Shown here piece by piece: positions 1-10,952 of a stretch of DNA of 64,000 bases. The notes under the pieces are model-generated. The model did not search any database and had not been told where the DNA came from. It saw nothing but the letters and a program-made list of their open reading frames with translations. The position numbers were made by a program, and so were the translations under genes. The first letter of the stretch is position 1. The number at the start of each line of letters is the position of its first letter. The stretch is from Zasmidium citrigriseum (taxonomy: Eukaryota > Ascomycota > Dothideomycetes > Mycosphaerellales > Mycosphaerellaceae): assembly GCA_002786025.1 (NCBI GenBank), contig NHNW01000019.1, forward strand, positions 124,001-188,000. The letters run 5' to 3'.

Positions 1-533
1 TTGCATTGACTTTGCGAATGATTAAATACTGTACCTGAGTGGTGATGAATCCCTGCTGTCCGCGGAGAAAGACTATCAAGGCGAGAAGTCAGGTCGGCCT
101 ATGTGCGGCCTCGGGATTACTGTGTGTCAGCAGTGCGAAATATAGCGAACTGCAAATGGCATTTGTTTGCCTTTGCAGCGAGCAAAAAACGGGAGCGGGC
201 GACTTCGGGTGAGCGTGGAGGAGGACAGGATTTGGTTTCTCCGTGGCTTTGAGCGGCTCATCAGGAGAGATCTCGTGAGTCGTGACGGCTCGAGAACCGT
301 AGTGGCCGTAGACTTGTATTCGGCTCGGTCTCGGATTTCGACTGGATGTCGATACAGATGAAGGAGAGATGGAGATGGAGTGGAAGTTCTTGGGTAGTGA
401 CTTCTCGGTATCGGTCTCGAGATCGGATTGACTTTGACGCCGGCAAAGCTTCGTCGAGCCTCATCGCATCCAATCCCACTCAAACACTTCATGTGAACAT
501 CACTCCAACACCTAACAATCACCATCGAACATT
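1..533. other. Intergenic, upstream of SKI6
   Basis: No reading frame here has a recognisable product. The stretch just before position 534 is A/C-rich, like a fungal 5' leader, and probably holds the SKI6 promoter. No TATA box stands out and I see nothing else. Confidence 0.5.
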
Positions 534-1343
534 ATGCCACTCGACAGCTCAACCTACGCCCTCGCGCACCTGCGCGTCGACGGCCGCCGCTGGAACGAAC
601 TCCGCCGCGTCCATGGCCAAATGTCGACTCAAGCCGCCGCCGACGGCAGCAGCTACTTCGAGATGGGCAACACGAAAATCATCTGCACAGTCCTTGGCCC
701 ACGTCAACAAACCCGAAGCGGCAGCCGCGATCAAAGTAGAGAAGCGACAATCGAGGTCGAGATCGGCATCGCGGGCTTCAGCGGTATGGACAGAAAGAAG
801 AGATCGCGAATGGACAAGTGAGTTTGCGCATGGGCGTGTGGTTGTAGGAATGAAGGCTTATGAAAAGGTAGGCGCACGCAAGAGATGCAGTATACCATTT
901 CCTCTGCTTTTGCGAGTACGGTTTTTACGTCTCATTATCCGCATTCTACGATTACGATTGTGCTGCATGTGCTGTCGCAGGACGGTGCGCTGCTGGCTGC
1001 TTGTCTGAATGCTGCGACGCTTGCGCTCATCGATGCTGGTGTACCTATGAAGGACTACGTTGCGGCTTGCACGACTGGCTCGACGGCTTCGTATGCTTCG
1101 AATGACGAGGAGGCCGACCCGCTGCTGGATCTCAATGGAATGGAAGAGTTGGAGTTGCCGTTCCTCACGGTCGGCACGAGTGAGGGAGAGGACAAGGTCA
1201 ATGTCATGGTCATGGAGACGAGAATACAAATGCCGCGGTTGGAGGCTATGGTCTCGGTGGGACTGGATGGCTGCAAGCAGGTCCGCAAGATTCTGGACGG
1301 CATCGTGAGAGAGCATGGGAAGAAGCTGCTGCAGTCGATATGA
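534..1343 (+). CDS. SKI6: Exosome complex subunit SKI6/RRP41 (RNase PH family)
   Basis: Two exons, 534-817 and 872-1343, joined across a 54-nt GT..AG intron, give 251 aa, close to yeast Ski6 (246 aa). The N-terminus ([12 protein letters not shown], then [13 protein letters not shown]) is the RNase PH/Rrp41 signature. Exon 2 continues the same fold with [23 protein letters not shown], and the C-terminal helix follows. By family knowledge this is a ring subunit of the nuclear and cytoplasmic RNA exosome, where it is catalytically inactive in fungi and helps thread RNA to Rrp44. An earlier acceptor at 846-847 would bring an immediate stop; the acceptor at 870-871 keeps the frame, so I chose it. 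The start has CATT just before ATGCC. Confidence 0.9.
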
Positions 1344-2275
1344 GGAAATGAATCCAGTGGTGTAACGGACACCAAAGCGATTCGCGGGAACATGCGGCCG
1401 CATAAGAAGAGTACGAAAGACATCATGGAGATGGTCGCAGTCGGAGTAGCCTGTGGGCAGCGCAAGAAGCACACCCGACGACAAGCAAGCAAACCAGCTT
1501 TCAGACCAAGCTTGTGCCTATCATTCGGCTATGCACGCCCGGGAGAAGCTCAAGAATGAATGCGAGGATGGAAGGCAACCCACACCAAAAACTTGGACTA
1601 CATACTTCTTGCTCCCGGGCGAGCGAAAGCAGCGTGGAGTGGGTTCACTATAGGAGATACACATCTCCAGAGACAGATGAACGGCAACGAGTTGACATCG
1701 AATCAGAATGATGTTTTAAAACCGGAACACCTTCGAGTTCGTATTGTCTCTCTATATTCGTCACTGGCTGACGTTCGCCTCTTTGAACAAAACGCCTCAA
1801 AGAAAGACAAAACAATAGTCTCTTGTCTTTCTCATCTTTCGACGCGATGGAACAATGGCTCAGACCTAAACATAGCTTTTGTCCGTCCAGTAAGCCATCG
1901 AATCTCGAAAGACAAAGAGCGCCTGCAGAGACAACGCGATCCTATATCTTCGAGTATCCCCTCGACACACTCCTGGGTTCCTGCTTCCTCCTATCCGCTG
2001 TGCGGCCGACGAATTCCAACGACTCTCGTATTTCTTTCCACATTTCCTTGTCTCCTTACGTATTTTCCTTGAGCAAGTCTGCGGGACAGACAGACGGTCG
2101 ATCTAACGAATTTCCTTTTGCGTTTCCACGAAGACACGAGACATTTTGAACAGCGACGAGAAAATCAGAAGAACGAACGAGAGAGTAAGTGTACCTTTCT
2201 GCTCAGTAATTCCAAGCCCACGAAACGAGAAGCAACAGAAACACAGAACAGACAGCCTATAAGCTTTTCTTCACC
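1344..2275. other. Intergenic, SKI6 to TBP-like gene
   Basis: Contains the SKI6 3' region and a long pyrimidine-rich, A-rich leader (about 1830-2275) ahead of the TBP-like gene. Short open frames here have no recognisable composition and overlap each other, so I call no gene. Confidence 0.45.
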
Positions 2276-2911
2276 ATGGCCGAGCAACAAGAGCAATCAC
2301 AGCAAGAAAGCACTCTCGCCCTCCCCGCCCCCCGCGCAGCCATTATTCCCCCATGCGCCCCACGCATCTCCAACATCGTCTGCGGCCTCAACCTCAACTG
2401 CCGCCTCGACTACCAACACATCGCCAACAGCGGGCGCCGCTTCGACAACACCGGCCTGGCTCGCGGGCGCAAAGGCTCTCGCTTCCCCGCCGCCGTCCTC
2501 CGCATAAAAGAACCCCGCTCCACCGCCCTCGTCTTCAACAGCGGCAAAATGCAACTCCTGGGCACCCGCTCGCTCCCAGACGCCCAGCTCGCCTCTCGCA
2601 AGTTCGTTCGCATCCTCGCGAAGATGGGCTATCAACCTAAGCCCGGAGAGATGGTTGTGCAGAATATGGTCGCGCATGTTGATACCAAGTTGACGATCAG
2701 ACTGGAGGGTTTGGTGAGGGAGCATTATGATTTTGCGAGGTATGAGCCGGAGATTTTTCCGGGGTTGGTTTATGGGATGGTGGAGCCGAAGGTTACGTTT
2801 TTGGTTTTTGCGAAGGGGAAGGTTATTGTGCTGGGGGCGAAGAAGGAGGAGGATATTCATACTGCTTTCAATAAGTTGTGGCCAGTGTTGCTTAATTATC
2901 GGCAGGTTTGA
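2276..2911 (+). CDS. Divergent TATA-binding protein (TBP-like)
   Basis: A 211-aa intronless protein starting in an excellent context (TTCACCATGG). After a short Gln-rich N-terminus come two TBP repeats. Repeat 1 runs from ISNIVCGLNLNCRLD to GKMQLLGTRSLPDAQLASRK; repeat 2 runs from VQNMVAHVDTKLTIRLEGL through YEPEIFPGLVYGMVEPKV to LGAKKEEDI. All four intercalating Phe positions of yeast TBP have Phe equivalents (SRFPAAV, TALVF, IFPGL, LVFAKGK). It departs from the near-invariant fungal TBP by a Gly/Arg-rich insert, RRFDNTGLARGRKG, in the first stirrup region and by many core substitutions. Since housekeeping TBP is extremely conserved, this is probably a paralogue that binds promoter DNA with altered partners; that is inference. 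The alternative is the organism's only TBP, unusually diverged. Confidence 0.85.
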   Translation: MAEQQEQSQQESTLALPAPRAAIIPPCAPRISNIVCGLNLNCRLDYQHIANSGRRFDNTGLARGRKGSRFPAAVLRIKEPRSTALVFNSGKMQLLGTRSLPDAQLASRKFVRILAKMGYQPKPGEMVVQNMVAHVDTKLTIRLEGLVREHYDFARYEPEIFPGLVYGMVEPKVTFLVFAKGKVIVLGAKKEEDIHTAFNKLWPVLLNYRQV

Positions 2912-3874
2912 TGAAGGTAATGGATATGGGTCGGGAATTGGGGAATAGGTAATGTATGAACGGGCTCCTGGTGAGTCTGGATATGAAAGTAATGAATGCT
3001 TGATGAAAGAATGATACTTATCATGATGTTAATGACAGCCAAGCTGCATTGTTCCCGCGTTCTGCAAGTCTTCCAAGAGTATGAAGACAGATGTCCTTCG
3101 GGAATGCGTAGTGGACATCTTGCAGGATCGAAGATTCACACGTAGGTTCAACAAAGGCGATTCAATGCCAGAAGACAGGTTCGACGTCGGCGTGCAGGAT
3201 AGATTGCGGGTGTCTCGTGATGATTGCTGGGGTCGGGAGGTGAAGTCAGGGCAGCGGAAGAGCGGCTCGTTAGCTGCCGAGACATCCAGAAGGAAGCCGA
3301 ACTCCTGTGGCTCTCGCAAAGGCTTGGACAGTCTGGAATTGGACGACTGGCTGCAGTGGCGTGGTTCTCGATGCCGCCAAAGGGGTAGCAGAAGATTGGT
3401 ATGGACAGGAAAGGAGTGGTCGTCGGGCGTGCCTGGACAAGGACGTGTTTAGGTTCGGGTGTTCGAGAGACGGATCCCTGCAGCGAGTCGTCTTGATCCC
3501 GCGTGGCTGTCTCGACCACGGGCAGTAGTTTGTCAGCCCCGATTGCAATTACAAGACCGTTGGAAACATGCGCAACCTCTCACCTTCACCCTCCTGTCCT
3601 CCTCTGCGACGCCGTCTCACGCGACTTCCTTTGTTGCTGCTTATTGAACCTCGTTTTGGCCTTTGAGCCACGCCGCACAATTGCATCAGCCCGCCGATCC
3701 AGTACCTGTACCCGCGACATTCCCTACCTAGCGATCCCCGAATCACCGACTGACCTTCTCTTCACCCTTGCAACACCGCAACTCAAATATTTTGGCGTCG
3801 TTACAATCTCTGGCGCACGAGCGCCCCTCGATCGTGTCCTTTGCGACCCATAGTACCTCGTTGGACCTGTAGCC
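2912..3874. other. Intergenic, TBP-like to copper ATPase
   Basis: Short unconvincing frames only. The last 300 bases are C/T-rich (CACCTTCACCCTCCTGTCC around 3580), typical of a fungal leader for the ATPase gene. Confidence 0.45.
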
Positions 3875-6800
3875 ATGGCTTCCTCACGCCGTGTCAGCGC
3901 TGCGCCGGCCGCACATATGACGACCACCACCCTGCGAGTAGATGGAATGACCTGTGGGGCCTGTACCTCGTCCGTGGAGTCTGCTTTCAGAGGCGAAGAC
4001 GGCATTGGGAGCGTCTCGGTCAGTTTGGTCATGGAGCGAGCGGTCATTACCCACGACGCCGATAAGATCAGTGCCGAGCAAATACGAGAGATGATTGACG
4101 ACCGAGGGTTCGACGCCGAGGTGATCAGTTCAGACAGCCCCGACCCACCGATGTTCGACGCAGAAGAGGACGACATCTTGTTGGACGATGCCGAATTGGA
4201 CATCCTAGGAAGCGGCATGTCCACGACAACAATACATGTTGGGGGAATGACTTGTGGAGCATGCACATCTGCAGTTGAAGGCGCATTCAAGGACGTGTCA
4301 GGCGTCAAGAGTTTCAGCATATCGTTATTATCAGAGCGGGCAGTCATTGAGCACGATGAGGCTATTATCAGCCCACAAAAGTTGGCAGAGACTATTGAGG
4401 ACACAGGCTTCGATGCGGAAGTTTTGGAGACCAAGGCCGCTGTAACAGCCGCCAACAAGCCCAAGTCGAGGAGGAAGAGCGTTTCAAAGAAACTCACCAC
4501 AACTACGATTGCGATCGAGGGCATGACCTGCGGCGCGTGTACGTCTGCTGTGGAAGGTGGCTTCAAAGACGTGCCTGGGTTGTCTCAGTTCAATATCAGC
4601 CTTCTGGCCGAGCGAGCGGTCATTGTACACGATGCGGACGTTCTACCTGTCGCCAAAATCGTGGAAACGATCGAAGACAGAGGATTCGATGCCTCTGTGT
4701 TTTCCAGCGTGGAAGAAGGTGTCCAGACCTCGAGTGCTAACTCTTCGATACAGCTCAAGATCTATGGACTACCGAGCCCGGAATCTGCTGCCGATCTGCA
4801 AGCGAATCTGAAGAACCTGAATGGCATCGCTTCCGTCAATGTGAACTTCGGGACTTCACGAGCTTCGATCACGCACTCCCCTTCAAAAATCGGGTTACGA
4901 TCAATCGTGGAAGAAGTAGAGAAGATGGGCTACAACGCGCTTGTGGCTGACGCTGATGACAACAACGCTCAACTCGAATCGTTGGCCAAGACTAAGGAGA
5001 TCCAGGAGTGGAAGCGAGCATTCCGGGTATCGCTCACGTTTGCCATCCCAGTCTTTCTGATCAGCATGTTTCTGCCAATGTTTGTTCCATTCCTGGATAT
5101 TGGCAGCATCAAACTTCCCATCATACCGGGCGTTTGGCTAGGAGATGTGCTGTGTCTGGCATTGACTGTTCCCGTTCAATTCGGCATCGGCAAAAGATTC
5201 TACATTTCAGCCTACCGCTCAGTGAAGCATGGGTCGCCCACGATGGACGTTCTGGTTGTGTTGGGCACCTCCGCAGCATTCTTCTTCAGCTGTGCTGCTA
5301 TGCTGGTCTCAATTTTGATCCCGCCGCATTCACGTCCCGGAACTGTCTTTGATACGAGTACCATGTTGATCACCTTTATCACGTTAGGACGATTCCTAGA
5401 GAACCGCGCCAAAGGACAGACGTCGAAGGCTCTTTCAAGACTCATGAGTCTCGCACCTCCCATGGCCACGATCTATGCCGACCCAATCGCTGCTGCCAAA
5501 GCTGCAGAGAGCTGGGAGGCCAAGGAACAAACCAATGAGAAAGCCGCTGAGAAAGAGACTACTGGTTCTGCAGTTGAAGAGAGGACGATTCCAACCGAGC
5601 TTATCGAGGTCGGTGATATCGTCATCCTCAAACCTGGCGACAAGATTCCGGCAGATGGCATTGTTACACGCGGCGAGAGCTATGTTAACGAAAGCATGGT
5701 CACCGGAGAAGCCATGCCCGTGAACAAGACGCCTGGTTCGGGGCTCATGGCAGGAACTGTCAACAACGCCGGCCGCTTGGACTTCAAGGTCACTCGAGCT
5801 GGCCGCGACACACAGTTGAGTCAGATTGTGCGACTGGTACAAGAAGCACAGACGAGCCGAGCACCTATCCAGCGCATGGCTGATATCGTGGCCGGATATT
5901 TCGTGCCCATCATCATCACCCTAGGACTTGCTACTTTCGTCGGATGGATGGTTTTGAGCCACATTTTGCCACACCCTCCACAGATCTTCCTTCAAGAGCA
6001 CAGCGGCGGCCGATTGATGGTCTGCGTTAAGCTCTGCATCGCCGTCATTGTCTTTGCATGCCCCTGCGCTCTTGGTCTGGCCACCCCTACGGCAGTCATG
6101 GTTGGCACTGGGGTCGGCGCAGAACAAGGAATCCTGGTAAAAGGAGGTGCCGCCCTGGAGACTGCGACCAAGATCACTCATGTCGTTATGGACAAGACGG
6201 GAACTTTGACCATGGGCAAGATGAGCGTAGCACAGTTCGATCAGTCGACACGATGGAAGGCAAGTCCGACACAAGTCAGCCTGTGGTGGACTCTCGTCGG
6301 TCTTGCTGAAGCGAACAGCGAGCATCCTATCGCGAAGGCTATTCTCGCTGGTGCAAAGGACAATCTAGGTCTCGGCCCTGATGCTCAGATTGATGGCTCC
6401 ATGGGTGAATTCGAAGCAACAGTCGGCAAGGGTATCAAGGCAACGGTCGAGGCAGCCGGTACATTTGAGAGGAGTCGGTACGAGGTGGTCATTGGAAATG
6501 CTTCATTCTTGAGAAAGAAGGGCATCCAGGTTCCAGCAACCCCAGAGGACGAGTACGAAGAGTTTGGCACCGCTAGGAGGGCGTCAGTATCTGGAGCTTC
6601 GTCGTCTAAGACTGCTCAAAGTGCCGGTATCACTACGATCCATGTCGCCATCGACAACGAATACGCGGGATCTGTGGGGCTCTCTGACACTCTGAAGCCG
6701 ACGGCAAAGTCAGCTGTACGAGCGCTTAACCGCATGGGCATTACGACTTCGCTCGTGACTGGAGACCAAGCAGCGACCGCACATCACGTCGCCTCGCTAG

Positions 6801-7420
6801 TTGGCATCCCACCTGAGAATGTGCACGCCGGCGTACTACCTGAAGGCAAGAAGAGCATCATCGTCGACTTCCAAAATCAAGGTCAGATCGTCGCCATGGT
6901 GGGAGACGGTATCAACGACTCGCCAGCCCTGGCTACAGCTAACGTGGGCATTTCTCTCGCAAGTGGCACTGACGTCGCAATGGACGCCGCAGACATCGTT
7001 CTGATGAAGCCCAACCAGCTCATGGACATCCCGGCTTCCCTACACCTGAGCAGAACCATCTTCCGCCGGATCAAGCTGAACCTACTCCTCTCTTGCGTCT
7101 ACAACGCTGTCGGCCTCCCCATTGCGATGGGCTTCTTACTCCCCTGGGGCATCACCCTTCCCCCTATGGCCGCCGGTGCCGCGATGGCTTGCTCGAGCGT
7201 GACGGTCGTCGTGAGCTCGTTACTCCTCAAAGTCTGGAGACGCCCCGACTGGATGACGCTGGACGACGAAATGGACGGTGCCACGGGTGGCTTGCGCAAG
7301 ATGAGCATGTCGTCGAGGATCCGGAGTTTCCGTGATGCGCTCAGTGGCAAGCGGAGGAGGAGAGATTCCGAGCATGATCGTGGGGCTTATGTGCAGCTTG
7401 AGAATATTGAGGCGGTTTGA
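3875..7420 (+). CDS. CCC2: Copper-transporting P1B-type ATPase (CCC2/ATP7-like)
   Basis: Intronless, 1181 aa. Three N-terminal heavy-metal domains each carry MTCGAC (Cys pairs 27/30, 127/130, 219/222). A fourth, cysteine-less HMA-like domain follows near residues 285-355 (IQLKIYGLPSPESAADLQ). Then come the membrane segments, the TGE actuator motif (about 610-612), the CPC metal site in a transmembrane helix (729-731), the DKTGT phosphorylation loop (Asp773), the SEHPIAKA motif and GDGIND (1010-1015). This is a full set of P1B-1 ATPase motifs. The family moves Cu(I) from cytosolic chaperones into the late secretory pathway to load multicopper oxidases such as laccases and Fet3. An acidic linker joins HMA1 and HMA2. 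The tail is basic and Arg-rich. Confidence 0.95.
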   Translation: MASSRRVSAAPAAHMTTTTLRVDGMTCGACTSSVESAFRGEDGIGSVSVSLVMERAVITHDADKISAEQIREMIDDRGFDAEVISSDSPDPPMFDAEEDDILLDDAELDILGSGMSTTTIHVGGMTCGACTSAVEGAFKDVSGVKSFSISLLSERAVIEHDEAIISPQKLAETIEDTGFDAEVLETKAAVTAANKPKSRRKSVSKKLTTTTIAIEGMTCGACTSAVEGGFKDVPGLSQFNISLLAERAVIVHDADVLPVAKIVETIEDRGFDASVFSSVEEGVQTSSANSSIQLKIYGLPSPESAADLQANLKNLNGIASVNVNFGTSRASITHSPSKIGLRSIVEEVEKMGYNALVADADDNNAQLESLAKTKEIQEWKRAFRVSLTFAIPVFLISMFLPMFVPFLDIGSIKLPIIPGVWLGDVLCLALTVPVQFGIGKRFYISAYRSVKHGSPTMDVLVVLGTSAAFFFSCAAMLVSILIPPHSRPGTVFDTSTMLITFITLGRFLENRAKGQTSKALSRLMSLAPPMATIYADPIAAAKAAESWEAKEQTNEKAAEKETTGSAVEERTIPTELIEVGDIVILKPGDKIPADGIVTRGESYVNESMVTGEAMPVNKTPGSGLMAGTVNNAGRLDFKVTRAGRDTQLSQIVRLVQEAQTSRAPIQRMADIVAGYFVPIIITLGLATFVGWMVLSHILPHPPQIFLQEHSGGRLMVCVKLCIAVIVFACPCALGLATPTAVMVGTGVGAEQGILVKGGAALETATKITHVVMDKTGTLTMGKMSVAQFDQSTRWKASPTQVSLWWTLVGLAEANSEHPIAKAILAGAKDNLGLGPDAQIDGSMGEFEATVGKGIKATVEAAGTFERSRYEVVIGNASFLRKKGIQVPATPEDEYEEFGTARRASVSGASSSKTAQSAGITTIHVAIDNEYAGSVGLSDTLKPTAKSAVRALNRMGITTSLVTGDQAATAHHVASLVGIPPENVHAGVLPEGKKSIIVDFQNQGQIVAMVGDGINDSPALATANVGISLASGTDVAMDAADIVLMKPNQLMDIPASLHLSRTIFRRIKLNLLLSCVYNAVGLPIAMGFLLPWGITLPPMAAGAAMACSSVTVVVSSLLLKVWRRPDWMTLDDEMDGATGGLRKMSMSSRIRSFRDALSGKRRRRDSEHDRGAYVQLENIEAV

Positions 7421-7984
7421 TCGTTTTACGTTGTGACGGCGTTCTGGATATGGGCACTCGTTCTTGGAGATGGATACCCTGATCGTTTGTTAGAGAAGAT
7501 TACTTGATCTGTTTACAGAATCAGAGACCTGAGATGAGGTCCTCGTTACGGAAGCAAGTTCAAACCACTAGTCTCGTCCAGCTCAAGTTTCTTCTTGCTG
7601 ATCGTTCTCCGTCAGATCATTAAACACCGTGCCATTGTTCAATTTGTTGTAGAAGCAGACATTAGTGTTCCTACCGAAAGATGCACGTCGGCGCCCCCGG
7701 ATATCCCAGTTTTATGCACGCATGTGAACAGGTTCGCGTGAAGCGCTTGGACCCTGCGTGCCCCACTTTAGCGTCCCCTTACGTCACGTCAGTCACATGG
7801 CGGAAGTGAATGCACGCGCTGGGATCAGACGCGAGGTGGTTGGGAGTCCAAGAACGCCTCGCCTCTGCTCATACACCCTCCCGTCCCATCTCCTCTCCGA
7901 CAAACCTGGTCTATTACCACACACGCCCCGCGATCGCCTTGCTACGTCATTCAGAGCTCGAGACCGACAATCGATACAGCGAAC
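7421..7984. other. Intergenic, ATPase to membrane protein
   Basis: Holds the ATPase 3' region and, after about 7860, a C-rich leader (CACCCTCCCGTCCCATCTCC) for the next gene. No further signal was recognised. Confidence 0.45.
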
Positions 7985-9643
7985 ATGACACGCAGAAGAC
8001 GAGAGGCCCCTCGGGTCACACTCACAGAATCATGGGACGACATGCACAACAGCGACGACTCAAACGACTCCCAGAAACCGATCCTCGACTCGGACGAAGA
8101 GCGCGATGAGATGGGTTCTGAATACCGCTCGCCGCCGCGTGCGAATGGAAACACAGAAGCACCCCGACGCAGAAATCTACGATCGAGTGTCGAGCCTGAG
8201 CTCGTGATGCCCTCCTCGCCGAATGCCGCCTCGAGACAACGAGCATCCACGCCGCATATGCGACTGAATCAGAGGAGTTTGACGAGTGATGCCGGGGAGA
8301 TCAGGAAGAAGACTAGGAGTTCGACGCCGAGATTTCGAATGGGAGAGAGGAGTATGACGGGTGATGCGGGCAAGATGAAGGGTAGCCGGCTGAGAGAGTA
8401 TGAGGATGCCGATGAGTACGATGATGAAGAGGAGGCATACACCAGTCTACTGTGGCAGAAAGTCCTACGGCCGCTGCTGGGATATCTTTTGAGTGTACTG
8501 GGACTGGTGATGCAGAATCTTAAGCCGATTCTGGCGTCGCTGGTTGTGGTTTACATGTTTGTGGCAATTTTGGTGTTTGGGAGTGGGTTCTTGACGAATA
8601 GCGTGCAGCATGCGCTGTCGCCGATTTGTCGATTACCTTTTACGTCGCATCTGTCGTTCTGTCCGGTGGGTGATCGACCGGAGCTGAAGGGAACGGCGGA
8701 GTTTGATAAGTTGGTACAGGCGCAGGATGCTTTTCAGGATGTGCTGGCGAGCACGGCGGTGGGGACGAATCTGCCCCTGGATATGAAGAAGAGCGAGGCA
8801 AGCGTCCGGGATCTGAAGCATGTGGTTCAGTACAGTAGCCTACCCTCGAGGAACGAGCTGGTCTTCGAATTCACCGGCTTCATCGACACCGCCCGGCAAG
8901 CCTCCCAAGACCTCAGCAAATTCAACTCCCGCATCGGCCGCGCAGTCGACCACATCCTCAGCACAGACCGCTGGACCCTCAGCGTCATCGACGGCGTCAA
9001 CGCGAATGAAGCCTCCCGTGGTGCAATCGCCAACTGGATCTCCAACAACATGAACGTCTTCGCCCCCTTCCAACCCGTCAGCCTCTCCCGCAATGTCCTC
9101 CTCGATCAATACCTCCGGCACACCTCCGCCGTCGAAGAACAAATCCTGAGCCTGATAAACGAAGCCCTGGCCCTCCGCGATATCCTCGAAAACCTCGACG
9201 GCCGCCTCGACGTCATCTCCGGCATCGTCACGAGGGATGATATCCGCATCGGCGCAAGCAAAGACGAGCTCTTCGCTCTGCTCTGGACCAAACTCGGCGG
9301 GAACAAATCCTCCGTGAATAAATTGAATAAACAGCTTCAGTTGCTGAAGGATGTGAATCAGTACCGACGGGCGGCGTGGGGACATGTCACGACGACGTTG
9401 CTGAAGTTGCAGGAGATTCAGCATAGTTTGGAGGATTTGAGGGAGAGGGTCGCCATGCCGGAGATTGTGGGGACGGATAAGGTGCCGCTTGAAGTACATA
9501 TCGAGAGCATTAATTTGGGGATTGAGAGGTTGGAGAAGCAGAGGGATGCGAGTCGGCTTTTGGAGCAGGAGAATTATAAGAGGGTTATTGGGAATGCGGA
9601 GAAGGGGGAGAAGAGGATGATTGGGGGTGAGAAGGAGCTTTGA
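7985..9643 (+). CDS. Conserved-type fungal membrane protein with coiled coils, unrecognised
   Basis: Intronless, 552 aa. Residues 1-150 are basic and Ser/Arg-rich, with two near-duplicate motifs (RSLTSDAGEI and RSMTGDAGKM) and an acidic cluster (DADEYDDEEEAY). A hydrophobic block at about 155-205 (LLGYLLSVLGLVMQNLKPIL then ASLVVVYMFVAILVFGSGF) gives one or two membrane segments. The remaining 350 residues are mostly helical with heptad-like stretches, ending in a charged tail. This layout, a nucleoplasmic or cytosolic disordered region followed by a membrane anchor and a long helical lumenal or extracytosolic part, suggests an endomembrane or nuclear-envelope structural protein, but I know no family match. 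Codon usage shifts mid-gene from G/T-rich to C-rich third positions (about 8860-9300), which is odd but stays in frame. Confidence 0.7.
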   Translation: MTRRRREAPRVTLTESWDDMHNSDDSNDSQKPILDSDEERDEMGSEYRSPPRANGNTEAPRRRNLRSSVEPELVMPSSPNAASRQRASTPHMRLNQRSLTSDAGEIRKKTRSSTPRFRMGERSMTGDAGKMKGSRLREYEDADEYDDEEEAYTSLLWQKVLRPLLGYLLSVLGLVMQNLKPILASLVVVYMFVAILVFGSGFLTNSVQHALSPICRLPFTSHLSFCPVGDRPELKGTAEFDKLVQAQDAFQDVLASTAVGTNLPLDMKKSEASVRDLKHVVQYSSLPSRNELVFEFTGFIDTARQASQDLSKFNSRIGRAVDHILSTDRWTLSVIDGVNANEASRGAIANWISNNMNVFAPFQPVSLSRNVLLDQYLRHTSAVEEQILSLINEALALRDILENLDGRLDVISGIVTRDDIRIGASKDELFALLWTKLGGNKSSVNKLNKQLQLLKDVNQYRRAAWGHVTTTLLKLQEIQHSLEDLRERVAMPEIVGTDKVPLEVHIESINLGIERLEKQRDASRLLEQENYKRVIGNAEKGEKRMIGGEKEL

Positions 9644-9854
9644 GGGGTAGGCGGAAAGGTGTGTTTTTCACGAATCATGAGCATAGCATACGGCATTGGA
9701 CGGATTACGGAGTCATGAGATTAGTTTGGTTGGAACGAAGATACCCCAGCGCTTTGCAGAATCAGCATTGCAGAATCAGCATTGCAATTGAAACATCATG
9801 AGTACAGACACGCCGGCTTCTATATAGTCCCCCCTAGTCACAAACATTTCCAAC

Positions 9855-10952
9855 CTAATCCTCAACAGGCAACCCAACAGCCTCATAGCTAAGTTTCCAC
9901 AACTTCTCCTCCAACTCCGGCTGATAAACATGCGGTCCATACCCATCAGCCCCAATCTTCGCATCAGGCGCCATAGGCCCACATTCGCCACACTCGGCCA
10001 AATACCTCCCACCATTCTTGCCCTCAAAATGCTCGCTCACTGCCGCCCAAACCTGCGTCGCGGCGCCTTGCGGCGGAGATTTGAAGATGTGCATGAAGTT
10101 TGACAGGTCCATCTTGTCGAAGTCGGATTGGTCCATGTGGCGGGAGAGTTCGGTTTGGATTCCACCCGGGTGGAGGGAGAGGGCGTGGAGGTTTTGGGAG
10201 CCGTAGTGGCGCTCGATGGAGGAGGCCATGTAGATGTTTGCTGTTTTGGATTGGCCGTAGGCGGCCCATTTGTCGTAGGTGGAGCCGGAGGAGAAGTCCA
10301 TGTCGTCGAAGCGGATGCCGCCGTAGCTGGGTGGGTGTTAGTATTGTGGGAGGGAGGGGGGCGGGGGTTTGACGGACCGGTGACCTGCGGAGGAGACGGT
10401 GATGACTCTGCTGCTCGTTCCAGAGTCTGCGGCGGACTTGAGCAGCAGGGGTTTCAAGAGTTGGAAGAGGAGGAAGTGAGCGAAGTGGTTGGTGCCGATT
10501 TGAAGCTCAAAGCCGTCTTTGGTCTTGCTGTAAGGGCAGGCCATGACTCCCGCATTGCAGATGAGAATGTTGAGAGTAGAAGACCTCTTCTTGAACTCCT
10601 CGGCTGCTTTTCTCACGCCGTCGAGCGAGTCGAGATGTAGCTCAAGCCCTTCGGGACGTGGAGTGTCCTTGTTGGACCCGCTGGCGACGACGTCTTCGAT
10701 GACCTTGTTGAGTTTGCCCATGTCGCGGCCAGTGAGGTAGAGCTGGGCTCCAGTTTCGTAGAGAGCTTTGGCGGTCTCGATGCCGATGCCTGCGGTGCAG
10801 CCTGTGATCATGATGGTCTTGCCCTTGAGCTTGCCGATGGCATTGCAGTCCTTGACGATTTGGAGAGCCGTGGGACGGGCATCGCCAGGGCCATTGGGCT
10901 TCTCGTGGACGGCCGCGTAGGGCTTGTATGGGTTCTCTGGTTTCTGAGACAT
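9855..10952 (-). CDS. Short-chain dehydrogenase/reductase (retinol-dehydrogenase/WWOX-like)
   Basis: Two exons on the minus strand, 10952-10378 and 10326-9855, give 348 aa. The 51-nt intron has a GTCCGT donor and a CTAAC branch point. The Rossmann motif TGCTAGIG lies at 50-57, NAG at 133-135, and the catalytic Ser in VSSAG at about 187-188. The Tyr-Lys pair of YGQSK (Tyr215, Lys219) is encoded just after the splice junction, which supports the intron. These are all the catalytic residues of a classical NAD(P)-dependent SDR. The substrate cannot be told from sequence. A TATAAAAG box lies about 110 bp upstream. The gene is convergent with its left neighbour and divergent from the HPM1-like gene. 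Confidence 0.88.

Noticed and set aside
346..1008. 220-codon open frame overlapping SKI6
   Set aside because: It is a shadow in another frame of the clear SKI6 exons and has biased Arg/Ser composition.
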